A DNA stretch of 64,000 nucleotides from Brachybacterium sp. EE-P12 (lineage in GTDB: Bacteria > Actinomycetota > Actinomycetes > Actinomycetales > Dermabacteraceae): assembly GCF_003711805.1 (NCBI RefSeq), contig NZ_QXCP01000009.1:372001-436000 (forward strand). The letters run 5' to 3'. Below, piece after piece: positions 35,598 through 43,294 of the stretch. The translations under genes and the position numbers were made by a program. The notes under the pieces are model-generated. The model saw nothing but the letters and a program-made list of their open reading frames with translations, was not told the origin of the DNA and ran no database searches. Position 1 is the first letter of the stretch. Every line of letters starts with the position of its first letter.

Positions 35598-37349
35598 TCA
35601 GCCGCGGCGGCGGGCCCGCAGCGCCGCCCCGCCGAGCAGCAGCGCGGCCAGCGCCACCACGATGAGCACGAGCGTGCCCGCGTCGCGCTGATCGGCGAGC
35701 GCGTCGGCCCGCCAGGTGCGCCCGGTCGCCCCGAACCAGCTCGCCGCGAGCAGCACGTCGGTGACGCGCAGCGCGACCCCTCCCGCGAGGCCCAGCAGCA
35801 GCGGCGCCGCGACCACCACGACGCGCCGCGGCGCCGGGGCGAGGCGCGCGGCGAGCGCGATCAGCGCCCCGGCGGCCAGCGCCAGCATCTGCAGCGCGAG
35901 ATGGGCGGCGTGGCTGTCCAGGGCGAGGCGCAGCGCCGGCGGGATGGCGTAGACCGCGCCGAGCAGCGCGGGCCCCGCCGCGGCGGCGAGCGCCGCGAGC
36001 GGCCACCGCCCGCTCAGCGGGATGCGCAGCCACGACGGGACGGTCGCCGCGCAGCCCAGGAGCACCCCGGCGGGGAGCAGGAGCAGCACGTGCTGGAGGA
36101 CGTGCGCGGAGAGCAGCACCTTGCTGTAGACGTTCAGCGGCCCGGACGTGAGCAGCACCAGCACCACCGCGCCGAGCACCAGCATGACGGTGCGGGCCCG
36201 CGGACGGGCCGGGGCGGAAGGCCGCCACCAGATCAGGATCAGCACGCAGGCCAGCGCCATCCCGAAGGGGTCCGGGCGCCACTGGGTCGCGACGGTGAGG
36301 AGATCCGGCGCGGGCGGCAGCGGGTACCCGGTGAGCGTGCCCGCGGTGCCCGCGGGCGGGGTGCCGGCCTCCGCGGGCGGCGGGGAGGAGCTCATCGCGG
36401 CGGCGAGCGCGACGGCGAGCCCCATCAGCGCGAGCTCGAGCAGGGCCAGTCGTCGGTAGGTGTCCAGGGCGCGGCGCCCCTCGGCGCCCTCGCCGAGACC
36501 CGTCGCGAGCTGGCGGCGCTGGAGCGCCCCGAGCAGCCCCAGGAGCAGCAGCAGCACGGCCTTGCCGAGCCCGATCTGCACGTAGGCGCTGGTGAGGATC
36601 TCCGCGGGCGTGTTCATGCGCACCGCGAGCGCGAGCACCCCGGACAGGGCCAGCGCGATCCAGCAGATCAGCGCGAGATGGGAGTAGCCGCGCAGCACGC
36701 GCACGTCGTCCCGGCCGCGGCCGGGCAGCACCTGCAGCACGGCCAGGCCGCCCAGCCAGATCCCGACGGCGAGCAGGTGCACGAGCATCGTGGAGGTGGC
36801 GATCTCGTGGGTCTCGTCGCCGGCGGCGTGCCCGGTCATCGCGGCGGTGAAGGCGACGACGGAGGCGAGCACCGCGACGGTCCGGGCCAGCAGCGCGGAG
36901 GTGCCGAGCACGGCGACGGTCGTCGTCGCCGCCGCCGCGAGCAGGCCCACCAGCAGCCACACGCCGAGCTCGGTCGCGACGAACACCCCGAGGTCGGAGC
37001 CGAAGCGGTCCGATCCGACGGGCTGACCCGTCGCGATCGCGTAGGAGAAGGCGAGGGAGGCGCCGCGGGCGAGGGTGGTGACCGCGGCGGCGCCCGCCAC
37101 GATCCCGAGGGCGCGGGCGCGGTCGGTCCGCTCGCGCAGGAGCCAGCCCGCGACCACGGCGCCGCCGATGGTGAGCGCGCCGGCGAGGTCGGCGAGGGTC
37201 GCGGCGATCGGGGCGCCGAGGCGGGCGACGGGGCCCGCGTCCAGCAGCACGAGGTTGTCGCCGCCGGCGGCGTCGGCCGCGAGCACGGCGAGCAGGCACA
37301 GCACCGCGAGCGCGGGCAGCAGGGCGAGGAGGGTGCGGCGCGCGGTCAC
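35598..37349 (-). CDS. CopD-CtaG fusion membrane protein
   Basis: 583-aa membrane protein with two parts. The N-terminal half (about 1-300) is a CopD copper-resistance/export domain with MTGHAAGDETHEIATSTMLVHLLAVGIWLGGL. The C-terminal half (about 320-570) is a CtaG-type cytochrome c oxidase assembly domain with TSGPLNVYSKVLLSAHVLQHVLLLLPAG. This fusion is common in actinobacteria and is thought to move copper toward cytochrome oxidase. The GTG at 37349 overlaps the crcB stop (GTGA); a GTG at 37373 is an alternative. Confidence 0.9.
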   Translation of the reverse strand: MTARRTLLALLPALAVLCLLAVLAADAAGGDNLVLLDAGPVARLGAPIAATLADLAGALTIGGAVVAGWLLRERTDRARALGIVAGAAAVTTLARGASLAFSYAIATGQPVGSDRFGSDLGVFVATELGVWLLVGLLAAAATTTVAVLGTSALLARTVAVLASVVAFTAAMTGHAAGDETHEIATSTMLVHLLAVGIWLGGLAVLQVLPGRGRDDVRVLRGYSHLALICWIALALSGVLALAVRMNTPAEILTSAYVQIGLGKAVLLLLLGLLGALQRRQLATGLGEGAEGRRALDTYRRLALLELALMGLAVALAAAMSSSPPPAEAGTPPAGTAGTLTGYPLPPAPDLLTVATQWRPDPFGMALACVLILIWWRPSAPARPRARTVMLVLGAVVLVLLTSGPLNVYSKVLLSAHVLQHVLLLLPAGVLLGCAATVPSWLRIPLSGRWPLAALAAAAGPALLGAVYAIPPALRLALDSHAAHLALQMLALAAGALIALAARLAPAPRRVVVVAAPLLLGLAGGVALRVTDVLLAASWFGATGRTWRADALADQRDAGTLVLIVVALAALLLGGAALRARRRG

Positions 37350-37756
37350 GAGGCGATCACCAGGCCCACCCACAGCGCGCCCATGCCGGCGCCGACGCTG
37401 AGCATGAGATAGGCCAGCGCGATCGAGTAGGCGCCCCGGCGGACGATCTCGACGATGTCCGCCGCGGCGGTGGAGAGGGTGGACAGACCGCCGCAGAAGC
37501 CGGCGCCGAGCAGCGTGTAGATCACCCCGCCCGTGCCCGTCGCGGAGCCCAGCCGGGCCACGACCACTCCGAGGACGAAGCAGGCGGCGACGTTGACGAG
37601 GAAGGTCAGCCAGGGTGTGAGCTTCTCGCCGTGCTCGAGGCCGCGCCGCGCGATCAGGTGCGCGCCGCCGATCTGCACGCCCCAGCGCGCGAGCGCGCCG
37701 AGACCGCCGCCGAGGCCGACGAGGACGAAGGTCAGCACGACCAGCCCGGCGCTCAT
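37346..37756 (-). CDS. crcB: fluoride channel subunit CrcB/Fluc (second)
   Basis: 136-aa four-helix membrane protein of the Fluc fluoride-channel family. It shows GGLGALARWGVQIGG, a central TFLVNVAACFVLGVVVAR (conserved Asn) and GAGFCGGLSTLSTAAADIV, matching the family GxxGGLTTFSTF motif. Actinobacteria often carry two crcB genes that form a heterodimer, as here. The ATG overlaps the stop of the first copy. Confidence 0.93.
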   Translation of the reverse strand: MSAGLVVLTFVLVGLGGGLGALARWGVQIGGAHLIARRGLEHGEKLTPWLTFLVNVAACFVLGVVVARLGSATGTGGVIYTLLGAGFCGGLSTLSTAAADIVEIVRRGAYSIALAYLMLSVGAGMGALWVGLVIAS

Positions 37757-38295
37757 GCCCGGGCCTCGGTCCGCGCGGCCAGCCGGTGCCCCAGCAGCAG
37801 GCCGGCCACGACCGCGGCGAGGCACAGCACGAGCGTCAGTCCGGCGTAGATCAGGGCCAGGATAGGGAAGTCGGCGCCGATCATGGCGGAGCCCTCGAGG
37901 ACGACGGTGGACATGGTGGTGAAGCCGCCGCACAGCCCCGTGCCCAGCAGGGGGTGCATCCAGGGCCGGCCCGGGGTGATCTCGAGGTACCCGTTGAGCG
38001 TGCCGAGGCCGAGGCAGCCCAGCAGGTTCACGATGAGCGTCGCCCAGGGGATCTCGACCAGGGTGGGGGTGGTGACGGCGGGGGCGAGCACGGACAGGGC
38101 GAAGCGCAGCACCGCCCCGAGGCCGCCGCCGACCGCGACCAGCAGCGCGACCTGCCAGGTGGGCAGGCGGACGGGCGGCGGGCCGGAGCCGAGCGTGTCG
38201 GACTCCGTGACGTCCACGAAGCGCAGCGCCGCCATCTCGACGGTCTGCATCCGCGGGTCGTCGCGCCGCGGGGGCGGGGTGGGGCTCGAGGTCAC
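37753..38295 (-). CDS. crcB: fluoride channel subunit CrcB/Fluc (first)
   Basis: 180-aa Fluc subunit with an N-terminal cytoplasmic extension of about 50 residues. Core motifs are GGGLGAVLRFALSVL, WATLIVNLLGCLGLGTLNGYLE and GTGLCGGFTTMSTVVLE. The GTG at 38295 is 6 nt behind TACCCT (AGGGTA at 38302-38307 on the plus strand), so the pair probably has its own leaderless promoter inside the 34-bp gap after the E2 gene. No fluoride riboswitch fits in that gap. Confidence 0.93.
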   Translation of the reverse strand: MTSSPTPPPRRDDPRMQTVEMAALRFVDVTESDTLGSGPPPVRLPTWQVALLVAVGGGLGAVLRFALSVLAPAVTTPTLVEIPWATLIVNLLGCLGLGTLNGYLEITPGRPWMHPLLGTGLCGGFTTMSTVVLEGSAMIGADFPILALIYAGLTLVLCLAAVVAGLLLGHRLAARTEARA

Positions 38296-38329
38296 CGGAA
38301 CAGGGTACCGAGCAGAGGCTGGGCGACCC

Positions 38330-39778
38330 TCACCCCCAGACGAGCCCCAGCGAGGGGTCCTCGAGCACGGCGGAGACGTCCCGCAGCAGCTCCGCGCCGA
38401 GCGCCCCGTCGATCAGGCGGTGGTCGAAGCTCAGCGAGAGGGTCGCGACCCGGCGCGGCTCGATCCGCCCCTCGACCACCCACGGCTTCTCCTTGATCGC
38501 GCCGACGCCGAGGATCGCGGACTCGCCGGGGTTGAGGATCGGGGTGCCGGAGTCGATGTCGAAGACGCCGTAGTTCGTGATCGTGATGGTGCCGTCGCGG
38601 GTGTCGCGCAGGGAGGTGCGGCCGGCGCGGGCGGTGCGGGCCAGCTCCCCGATCCCCTCGGCGAGCTCGCGCAGCGTCATCAGGTGGGCGTCCTTGAGGT
38701 TCGGGACGATGAGGCCGCGCGGGGTGGCGGCGGCGATGCCCAGGTTCACGTAGTGCTTGTAGACGATCTCCTGCGCGTCCTCGTCCCAGGAGGCGTTGAC
38801 CTCGGGGTTGCGTCGGATCGCGACCAGCAGCGCCTTCGCGATCACGGCGAGGGGGCTGACCTTCACGTCGGCCCATTCGCGGGCGGCGCGCAGCTGGGAG
38901 ACGATCCGCATCACGCCGGTCATGTCGATCTCGTTGAAGACGGTGACGTGCGGGGCGGTGAAGGCGGAGGCCACCATCGCCTCGGCGGTGCGCTTGCGGA
39001 CCGAGCGGATGGGGACGCGGGTGGTCCGCTCATCGCTGGTCACGCCCGAGAAGGGCTGGTCGCGGGTGGTCTTCATGACGGTGCCGAGGTGCTCGGGCGC
39101 CTGCGGGGACTCCTCGGGGAAGTAGTCGCCGTCGGTCTCGGCGCCGTAGGCGCGCTGCTGGGCGTTGAGCACGTCCTGGCGCGTGACGGTGCCCTCGGGG
39201 CCGGTGGCGAGCACGTCGTGCAGGGCGATGCCGAGGTCGCGGGCGAGCTTGCGCACCGGCGGCTTGGCGAGGATGCGGTCGATGGGGACCTGCCCGGCCG
39301 TGCTCTCCTGCGCGGGGGCGGCGCGACGGCGACGACGACGCGGACCGGCGGCGGAGCTGGAGCGCTCCCCGTAACCGACGAGGTTCTTCGGCTCCGCGCC
39401 GGTCTCGGCGGCCGGGGTGACCTGCTCCGCAGACGGAGTCGCCTGCTCAGCAGCGGGGCCGGCCTGCTCGGCGAGCTCCTCGGCCGACGGGTCCGGCTCC
39501 GGGCTCGCGGCGGCCGGGGCGGGGCCGCCGGAGGTGTCCACGCGCAGCAGCGGTGCGCCGACGGGGACCTCCTCGCCGACGGCGACGAGGATCTCGACGA
39601 CGGTGCCGGCGACATGGCTGGGCAGCTCGACGGCGCTCTTGGCGGTCTCGACCTCGACGACGGGGTCGTTGATCTCGAGGCGGTCGCCGACGGCGACCTT
39701 GAGCTCGAGGATCTCGGCCTCGGTGAGGCCCTCGCCCGGGTCGGTGAGCGCGATCGTGACGATCGAGGAGGCGTTCAT
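38330..39778 (-). CDS. bkdC: 2-oxoacid dehydrogenase E2 (branched-chain dihydrolipoyl acyltransferase)
   Basis: 482-aa E2 subunit. One lipoyl domain (about 8-85) has the lipoylated lysine in VEVETAKSAVELPS. An Ala/Glu/Pro linker leads to the peripheral subunit-binding domain (KPPVRKLARDLGIALHDVLA, about 170-205), and the catalytic acyltransferase domain ends with SFDHRLIDGA (active-site His, Asp). It transfers the acyl group to CoA. One lipoyl domain and coupling to split E1 alpha/beta favour a branched-chain 2-oxoacid complex over pyruvate, but pyruvate cannot be excluded. Confidence 0.92.
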   Translation of the reverse strand: MNASSIVTIALTDPGEGLTEAEILELKVAVGDRLEINDPVVEVETAKSAVELPSHVAGTVVEILVAVGEEVPVGAPLLRVDTSGGPAPAAASPEPDPSAEELAEQAGPAAEQATPSAEQVTPAAETGAEPKNLVGYGERSSSAAGPRRRRRRAAPAQESTAGQVPIDRILAKPPVRKLARDLGIALHDVLATGPEGTVTRQDVLNAQQRAYGAETDGDYFPEESPQAPEHLGTVMKTTRDQPFSGVTSDERTTRVPIRSVRKRTAEAMVASAFTAPHVTVFNEIDMTGVMRIVSQLRAAREWADVKVSPLAVIAKALLVAIRRNPEVNASWDEDAQEIVYKHYVNLGIAAATPRGLIVPNLKDAHLMTLRELAEGIGELARTARAGRTSLRDTRDGTITITNYGVFDIDSGTPILNPGESAILGVGAIKEKPWVVEGRIEPRRVATLSLSFDHRLIDGALGAELLRDVSAVLEDPSLGLVWG

Positions 39779-39811
39779 GGTCGTGATCCTTTCACGCGGT
39801 GGACGCGCGGG

Positions 39812-40807
39812 TCAGTGCTCGAGCAGACGGTCCACGCCGTCCAGCACCCGGTCGAGGTCCGGCAGGAAGGCGTGCTCCATGCGGGCGGGCGGGTAGGGCA
39901 GGTGGTAGCCGCCCACGCGCAGCACGGGCGCCTCGAGGTGGTAGAAGCACTGCTCGGAGATCCGTGCGGCGATCTCGCCGCCCAGCCCGCCGAGCACGGA
40001 GGCCTCGTGGACGATCAGCAGGCGGCCGGTGCGTCGCACCGAGTCCGCGATCGTCGGGTAGTCGACGGGGGCCAGCGAGCGCGCGTCGATGACCTCGAGG
40101 TCGATGCCCTCGGCCGCGGCGGCCTCGGCGCTCTCGAGCACCAGCGGCATGCTGGGCCCCCAGGCGAGCACGGTCGCATCCGTGCCGGGGCGCACCACCG
40201 CGGCCTGCCACGGGGAGAGCTCGGGGCGGTGGTCCATGTCGACGTCGCCCTTGACCCAGTAGCGGCGCTTGGGCTCGAGCATGATCACCGGGTCCTCGCT
40301 CTCGATCGCCTGACGGGTCATCCAGTAGGCGTCGTGGGAGGTGGCGGGGGCGAGGATCCGCAGCCCGGCGGTGTGGGCGAAGTACGTCTCGGGGCTCTCG
40401 GAGTGGTGCTCCACCGCGCCGATCCCGCCGCCGTGCGGGATGCGGATCACCAGCGGCATGTTCACGCGGCCACTGGTGCGGTTGTGCATCTTCGCGACCT
40501 GGGTGGTGATCTGGTTGAAGGCGGGGAAGACGAAGCCGTCGAACTGGATCTCGACGACGGGCCGGTAGCCGCGCACGGCCAGCCCCACGGCGGTGCCGAC
40601 GATCCCGGCCTCCGCCAGCGGCGTGTCGACCACGCGCTGGGAGCCGAACTCGGCATGCAGCCCGTCGGTGACGCGGAAGACGCCGCCGAGAGGGCCGATG
40701 TCCTCGCCCATGAGCAGGACCTTGTCGTCGGCGGTCATCGCATCGCGCAGCCCGGCGGTGATGGCCTTCGCGATCGGGAGCGTGGTCGTCGCAGTGGAGG
40801 TGCTCAT
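39812..40807 (-). CDS. bkdB: 2-oxoacid dehydrogenase E1 subunit beta
   Basis: 331-aa TPP-enzyme beta subunit: VLLMGEDIGPLGGVFRVTDGL, VDTPLAEAGIVGTAVGLAVRGYRPVVEIQF and the C-terminal domain with DARSLAPVDYPTIADSV match the branched-chain or pyruvate E1 beta family. Pairs with E1 alpha to decarboxylate 2-oxoacids. The ATG overlaps the E1 alpha stop (ATGA); E2 follows 33 nt downstream. Confidence 0.93.
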   Translation of the reverse strand: MSTSTATTTLPIAKAITAGLRDAMTADDKVLLMGEDIGPLGGVFRVTDGLHAEFGSQRVVDTPLAEAGIVGTAVGLAVRGYRPVVEIQFDGFVFPAFNQITTQVAKMHNRTSGRVNMPLVIRIPHGGGIGAVEHHSESPETYFAHTAGLRILAPATSHDAYWMTRQAIESEDPVIMLEPKRRYWVKGDVDMDHRPELSPWQAAVVRPGTDATVLAWGPSMPLVLESAEAAAAEGIDLEVIDARSLAPVDYPTIADSVRRTGRLLIVHEASVLGGLGGEIAARISEQCFYHLEAPVLRVGGYHLPYPPARMEHAFLPDLDRVLDGVDRLLEH

Positions 40808-41961
40808 CGGCCCCCCTCTTCCTCGTCCTCGAACTGGGCGACGTAGGCGAGGTACTCCTCGCGCTCGGCGTCGACGATCGGGTGCGGCTCGGCGTAGGGG
40901 TGGTCGAACATGTGCACGGGGTCGGGGTCCTCCATGCCGTGGATGTGGTGGTGCAGCTGCATCGCGAGGTCGTGCGCCTCCTCGTCGCAGCGGGCCACGA
41001 AGGCCTCGTCGATCTCGCCGAGCTGCTCGAGGTGGCGGCGCAGGCGCAGGATCGGATCGCGCTCGGCCCACTCCTGCTCCTCCGCGGCGGGGCGGTAGCG
41101 GGAGGCGTCGTCGCTCGTGGTGTGCGCGGCCATGCGGTAGGTGAGCGACTCGACGAAGACGGGCCCCTTCCCTGCCCGCGCGGAGTCCAGCGCGCTGCGC
41201 ACGGCGCCGAGCACGGCGAGCACGTCGTTGCCGTCCACGCGCACCGAGGGGATGCCCCAGCCGCGGGAGCGCTGGGCGAGCGGGACGCGGGACTGCACCG
41301 AGGTGGGCACGGAGATCGCCCACTGGTTGTTCTGCGTGTAGAACACCACCGGCGCCTGGAAGGAGGCGGCGAAGGTGAAGGACTCGGAGACCTCTCCCTC
41401 GCTCGAGGCGCCGTCGCCGAAGAGGGCGAGCACGGCGGTGTCGGTCTCCGCGTCGCCCGTGCCGACGACGCCGTCGCGCTGCAGGCCCATCGCGTAGCCG
41501 ACGGCGTGCGGGGCCTGGGAGCCGAGCACGATCATGTACGGGTGGGTGCGCAGCTCGTTGGGGTCCCAGCCGCCGTGGCTGACGCCGCGGAACATCTCCA
41601 GCAGGCGCCAGGGCTCGATGCCGCGGGCCCAGGCGACGCCGTGCTCGCGATAGGTGGGCACCAGATAGTCCTGCTCGCGGGAGGCGTGGCCGGCGCCGAT
41701 CTGCGCGGCCTCCTGGCCGAGCGCGCTCGCCCACAGGCCCAGCTGGCCCTGGCGCTGCAGGCTCGTCGCCTCGAGGTCCGCCGCGCGGATCATCACCATG
41801 TCGCGGTAGTAGCCGCGCAGGCGCTCGGGGGTTGCCAGATCCGCCTCCTCGAGCACGGCGTCGAGCTGCTCGTGCGGGGTGCGGGTGCCGTCGGGGCCCA
41901 GGAGCTGGACCATCGGCTCCTCGGTGGCGACGTCGGGGATCGTGGATCGGAAGATGCTCAC
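40804..41961 (-). CDS. bkdA: 2-oxoacid dehydrogenase E1 subunit alpha
   Basis: 385-aa TPP-dependent E1 alpha. The TPP motif starts at GDGASSEGEVSESFTFAASF and ends at the NN of YTQNNQWAIS. The phosphorylation-loop region TYRMAAHTTSDDASRYR is as in branched-chain E1 alpha. First gene of the bkdA-bkdB-bkdC operon; no E3 gene is nearby, so a shared lipoamide dehydrogenase from elsewhere is expected. The GTG at 41961 has no ribosome-binding site but a -10 TACGCT 7 nt upstream, so it is probably leaderless. Confidence 0.93.
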   Translation of the reverse strand: MSIFRSTIPDVATEEPMVQLLGPDGTRTPHEQLDAVLEEADLATPERLRGYYRDMVMIRAADLEATSLQRQGQLGLWASALGQEAAQIGAGHASREQDYLVPTYREHGVAWARGIEPWRLLEMFRGVSHGGWDPNELRTHPYMIVLGSQAPHAVGYAMGLQRDGVVGTGDAETDTAVLALFGDGASSEGEVSESFTFAASFQAPVVFYTQNNQWAISVPTSVQSRVPLAQRSRGWGIPSVRVDGNDVLAVLGAVRSALDSARAGKGPVFVESLTYRMAAHTTSDDASRYRPAAEEQEWAERDPILRLRRHLEQLGEIDEAFVARCDEEAHDLAMQLHHHIHGMEDPDPVHMFDHPYAEPHPIVDAEREEYLAYVAQFEDEEEGGR

Positions 41962-41968
41962 GGGGGCG

Positions 41969-41993
41969 AGCGTAACCTACGGTGCCGTAAGTT
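41969..41993 (-). promoter_or_regulatory. bkd promoter with operator palindrome
   Basis: The -10 TACGCT (41969-41974, minus strand) is 7 nt before the GTG. Directly upstream and touching it is a 20-bp palindrome AACCTACGGTGCCGTAAGTT (41974-41993), symmetric at 16 of 20 positions, followed by GTTCCAAGGAAC (41991-42002, perfect 5-bp arms). The position in the -10/-35 spacer is right for a repressor. Confidence 0.55.
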
Positions 41994-42088
41994 CCAAGGA
42001 ACCGTCCGTCGGCGCGCTCGGCGGCCGTCGCGGCGCGGAAGGCGGGCTCATGGGAGGCGGCCGCGGAGGCCCTGCACCACGGCGGCGC

Positions 42089-43294
42089 TCATCGCCCCTC
42101 CCCCGGCACGAGGCGCAGACGGGTGACGGGGCCGCGAGCCTCCGCGGCGGCGCCGGCGGCGGGGGCGGCGTGGGGCGGGGTGAGGGAGCCGAGCACCACG
42201 GGGGCGCGGGCGCCGGTGTGCGCGGTGCCGCCCGGGAGGGCGAGGGTGCCGGGCAGGCCGTGCACGGCGTGATGGCCGAGCAGGGCGATCAGCAGCGCCT
42301 CCTTCCCGTCGGCGGGGATGCCGAGGGCATCGGCGTCCAGCAGCGGGAGCGGTGCGAGGTGGGCGGCGAGCCGCTCGCGCAGCAGGGGGTTGCGGATCCC
42401 GCCCCCGGAGGCGACGACGCGGCGGGCGCCGAGCGGGACGACGGCGCGGGCGATCGTCACGGCGGTCAGCTCGACGAGGGTCGCCAGCAGATCGGGCAGG
42501 GTCAGCGCGGCCAGCGCCTCTTCGCCGAGGAGGCGGCGCACGTGCTCGGCATCGAAGTGCTCCCGGCCGGTGGAGCGCGGGAAGGGGCGGGCGTAGAAGG
42601 GCTCGCGCGTCAGCAGCGCGGCGAGCGCCGCCTCGTCGACGCTCCCCTGCCGGGCCAGGGCCGCGTCATGGTCGGCGGCCTCGCCGGTCGCGGCGTGGAC
42701 GGCGGCGTCGAGCAGGGCGTTGCCGGGGCCGGTGTCGCCCGCGACGATCTCCGGGCCGCCGACGAGGGTGAGGTTCGCGATCCCGCCGATGTTCAGCACC
42801 GCGGTCGGCTGCTCGTGGCCCAGCAGCAGCTGATCCAGGAGCGGGGCCAGCGGCGCGCCCTGGCCGCCGCCGGCGACGTCGGCCGCGCGCAGGTCGTGCA
42901 CGACGGGCGCTTCCGTGGCGGCGGCGATCCGGGAGGCGTCGCCGATCTGGAGGGTCGCGGCGACGGTGCCGTCCTCGCGCACGTCGTGGTGGACGGTCTG
43001 GCCGTGGGCGGCGACGAGGTCCGCGCCGCCGTGGGCCCCCAGCACCCGGGCGGCGGCTGCGGCGAAGGCGTCGCCGACGGCGGCGTGCAGGCGGTTCCAG
43101 GTCGCGACGTCGGCGGGGGCCGGAGGCAGCACCGCGCGCAGGGCGTCGCGGGTCCGGGCGGGCCAGGGCTCCTCGCCGAGGTGGAGCGGGCGCGCCTCGA
43201 GCACGGCGGGATCGGTGCGGTCGCGGGTGAACTCCACGAGCGCCACATCGATCGCGTCCAGGCTCGTGCCGGACATCATGCCGAGGACCCTCAT
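42089..43294 (-). CDS. anmK: anhydro-N-acetylmuramic acid kinase
   Basis: 401-aa ASKHA kinase that opens and phosphorylates 1,6-anhydro-MurNAc to MurNAc-6-P, feeding MurQ. The family start MRVLGMMSGTSLDAIDVALV is perfect, followed by AAHGQTVHHD, NIGGIANLTLVGG, GDTGPGNALLDAAV and VASGGGIRNPLLRERL. The ATG overlaps the nagZ stop (ATGA). With nagZ, murQ and the BadF kinase it forms a peptidoglycan-recycling set spread over 32-45 kb. Confidence 0.95.
   Translation of the reverse strand: MRVLGMMSGTSLDAIDVALVEFTRDRTDPAVLEARPLHLGEEPWPARTRDALRAVLPPAPADVATWNRLHAAVGDAFAAAAARVLGAHGGADLVAAHGQTVHHDVREDGTVAATLQIGDASRIAAATEAPVVHDLRAADVAGGGQGAPLAPLLDQLLLGHEQPTAVLNIGGIANLTLVGGPEIVAGDTGPGNALLDAAVHAATGEAADHDAALARQGSVDEAALAALLTREPFYARPFPRSTGREHFDAEHVRRLLGEEALAALTLPDLLATLVELTAVTIARAVVPLGARRVVASGGGIRNPLLRERLAAHLAPLPLLDADALGIPADGKEALLIALLGHHAVHGLPGTLALPGGTAHTGARAPVVLGSLTPPHAAPAAGAAAEARGPVTRLRLVPGEGR

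Noticed and set aside
38296..38329. Fluoride riboswitch upstream of crcB
   Set aside because: The gap is only 34 nt, and the -10 box and start codon fill it.
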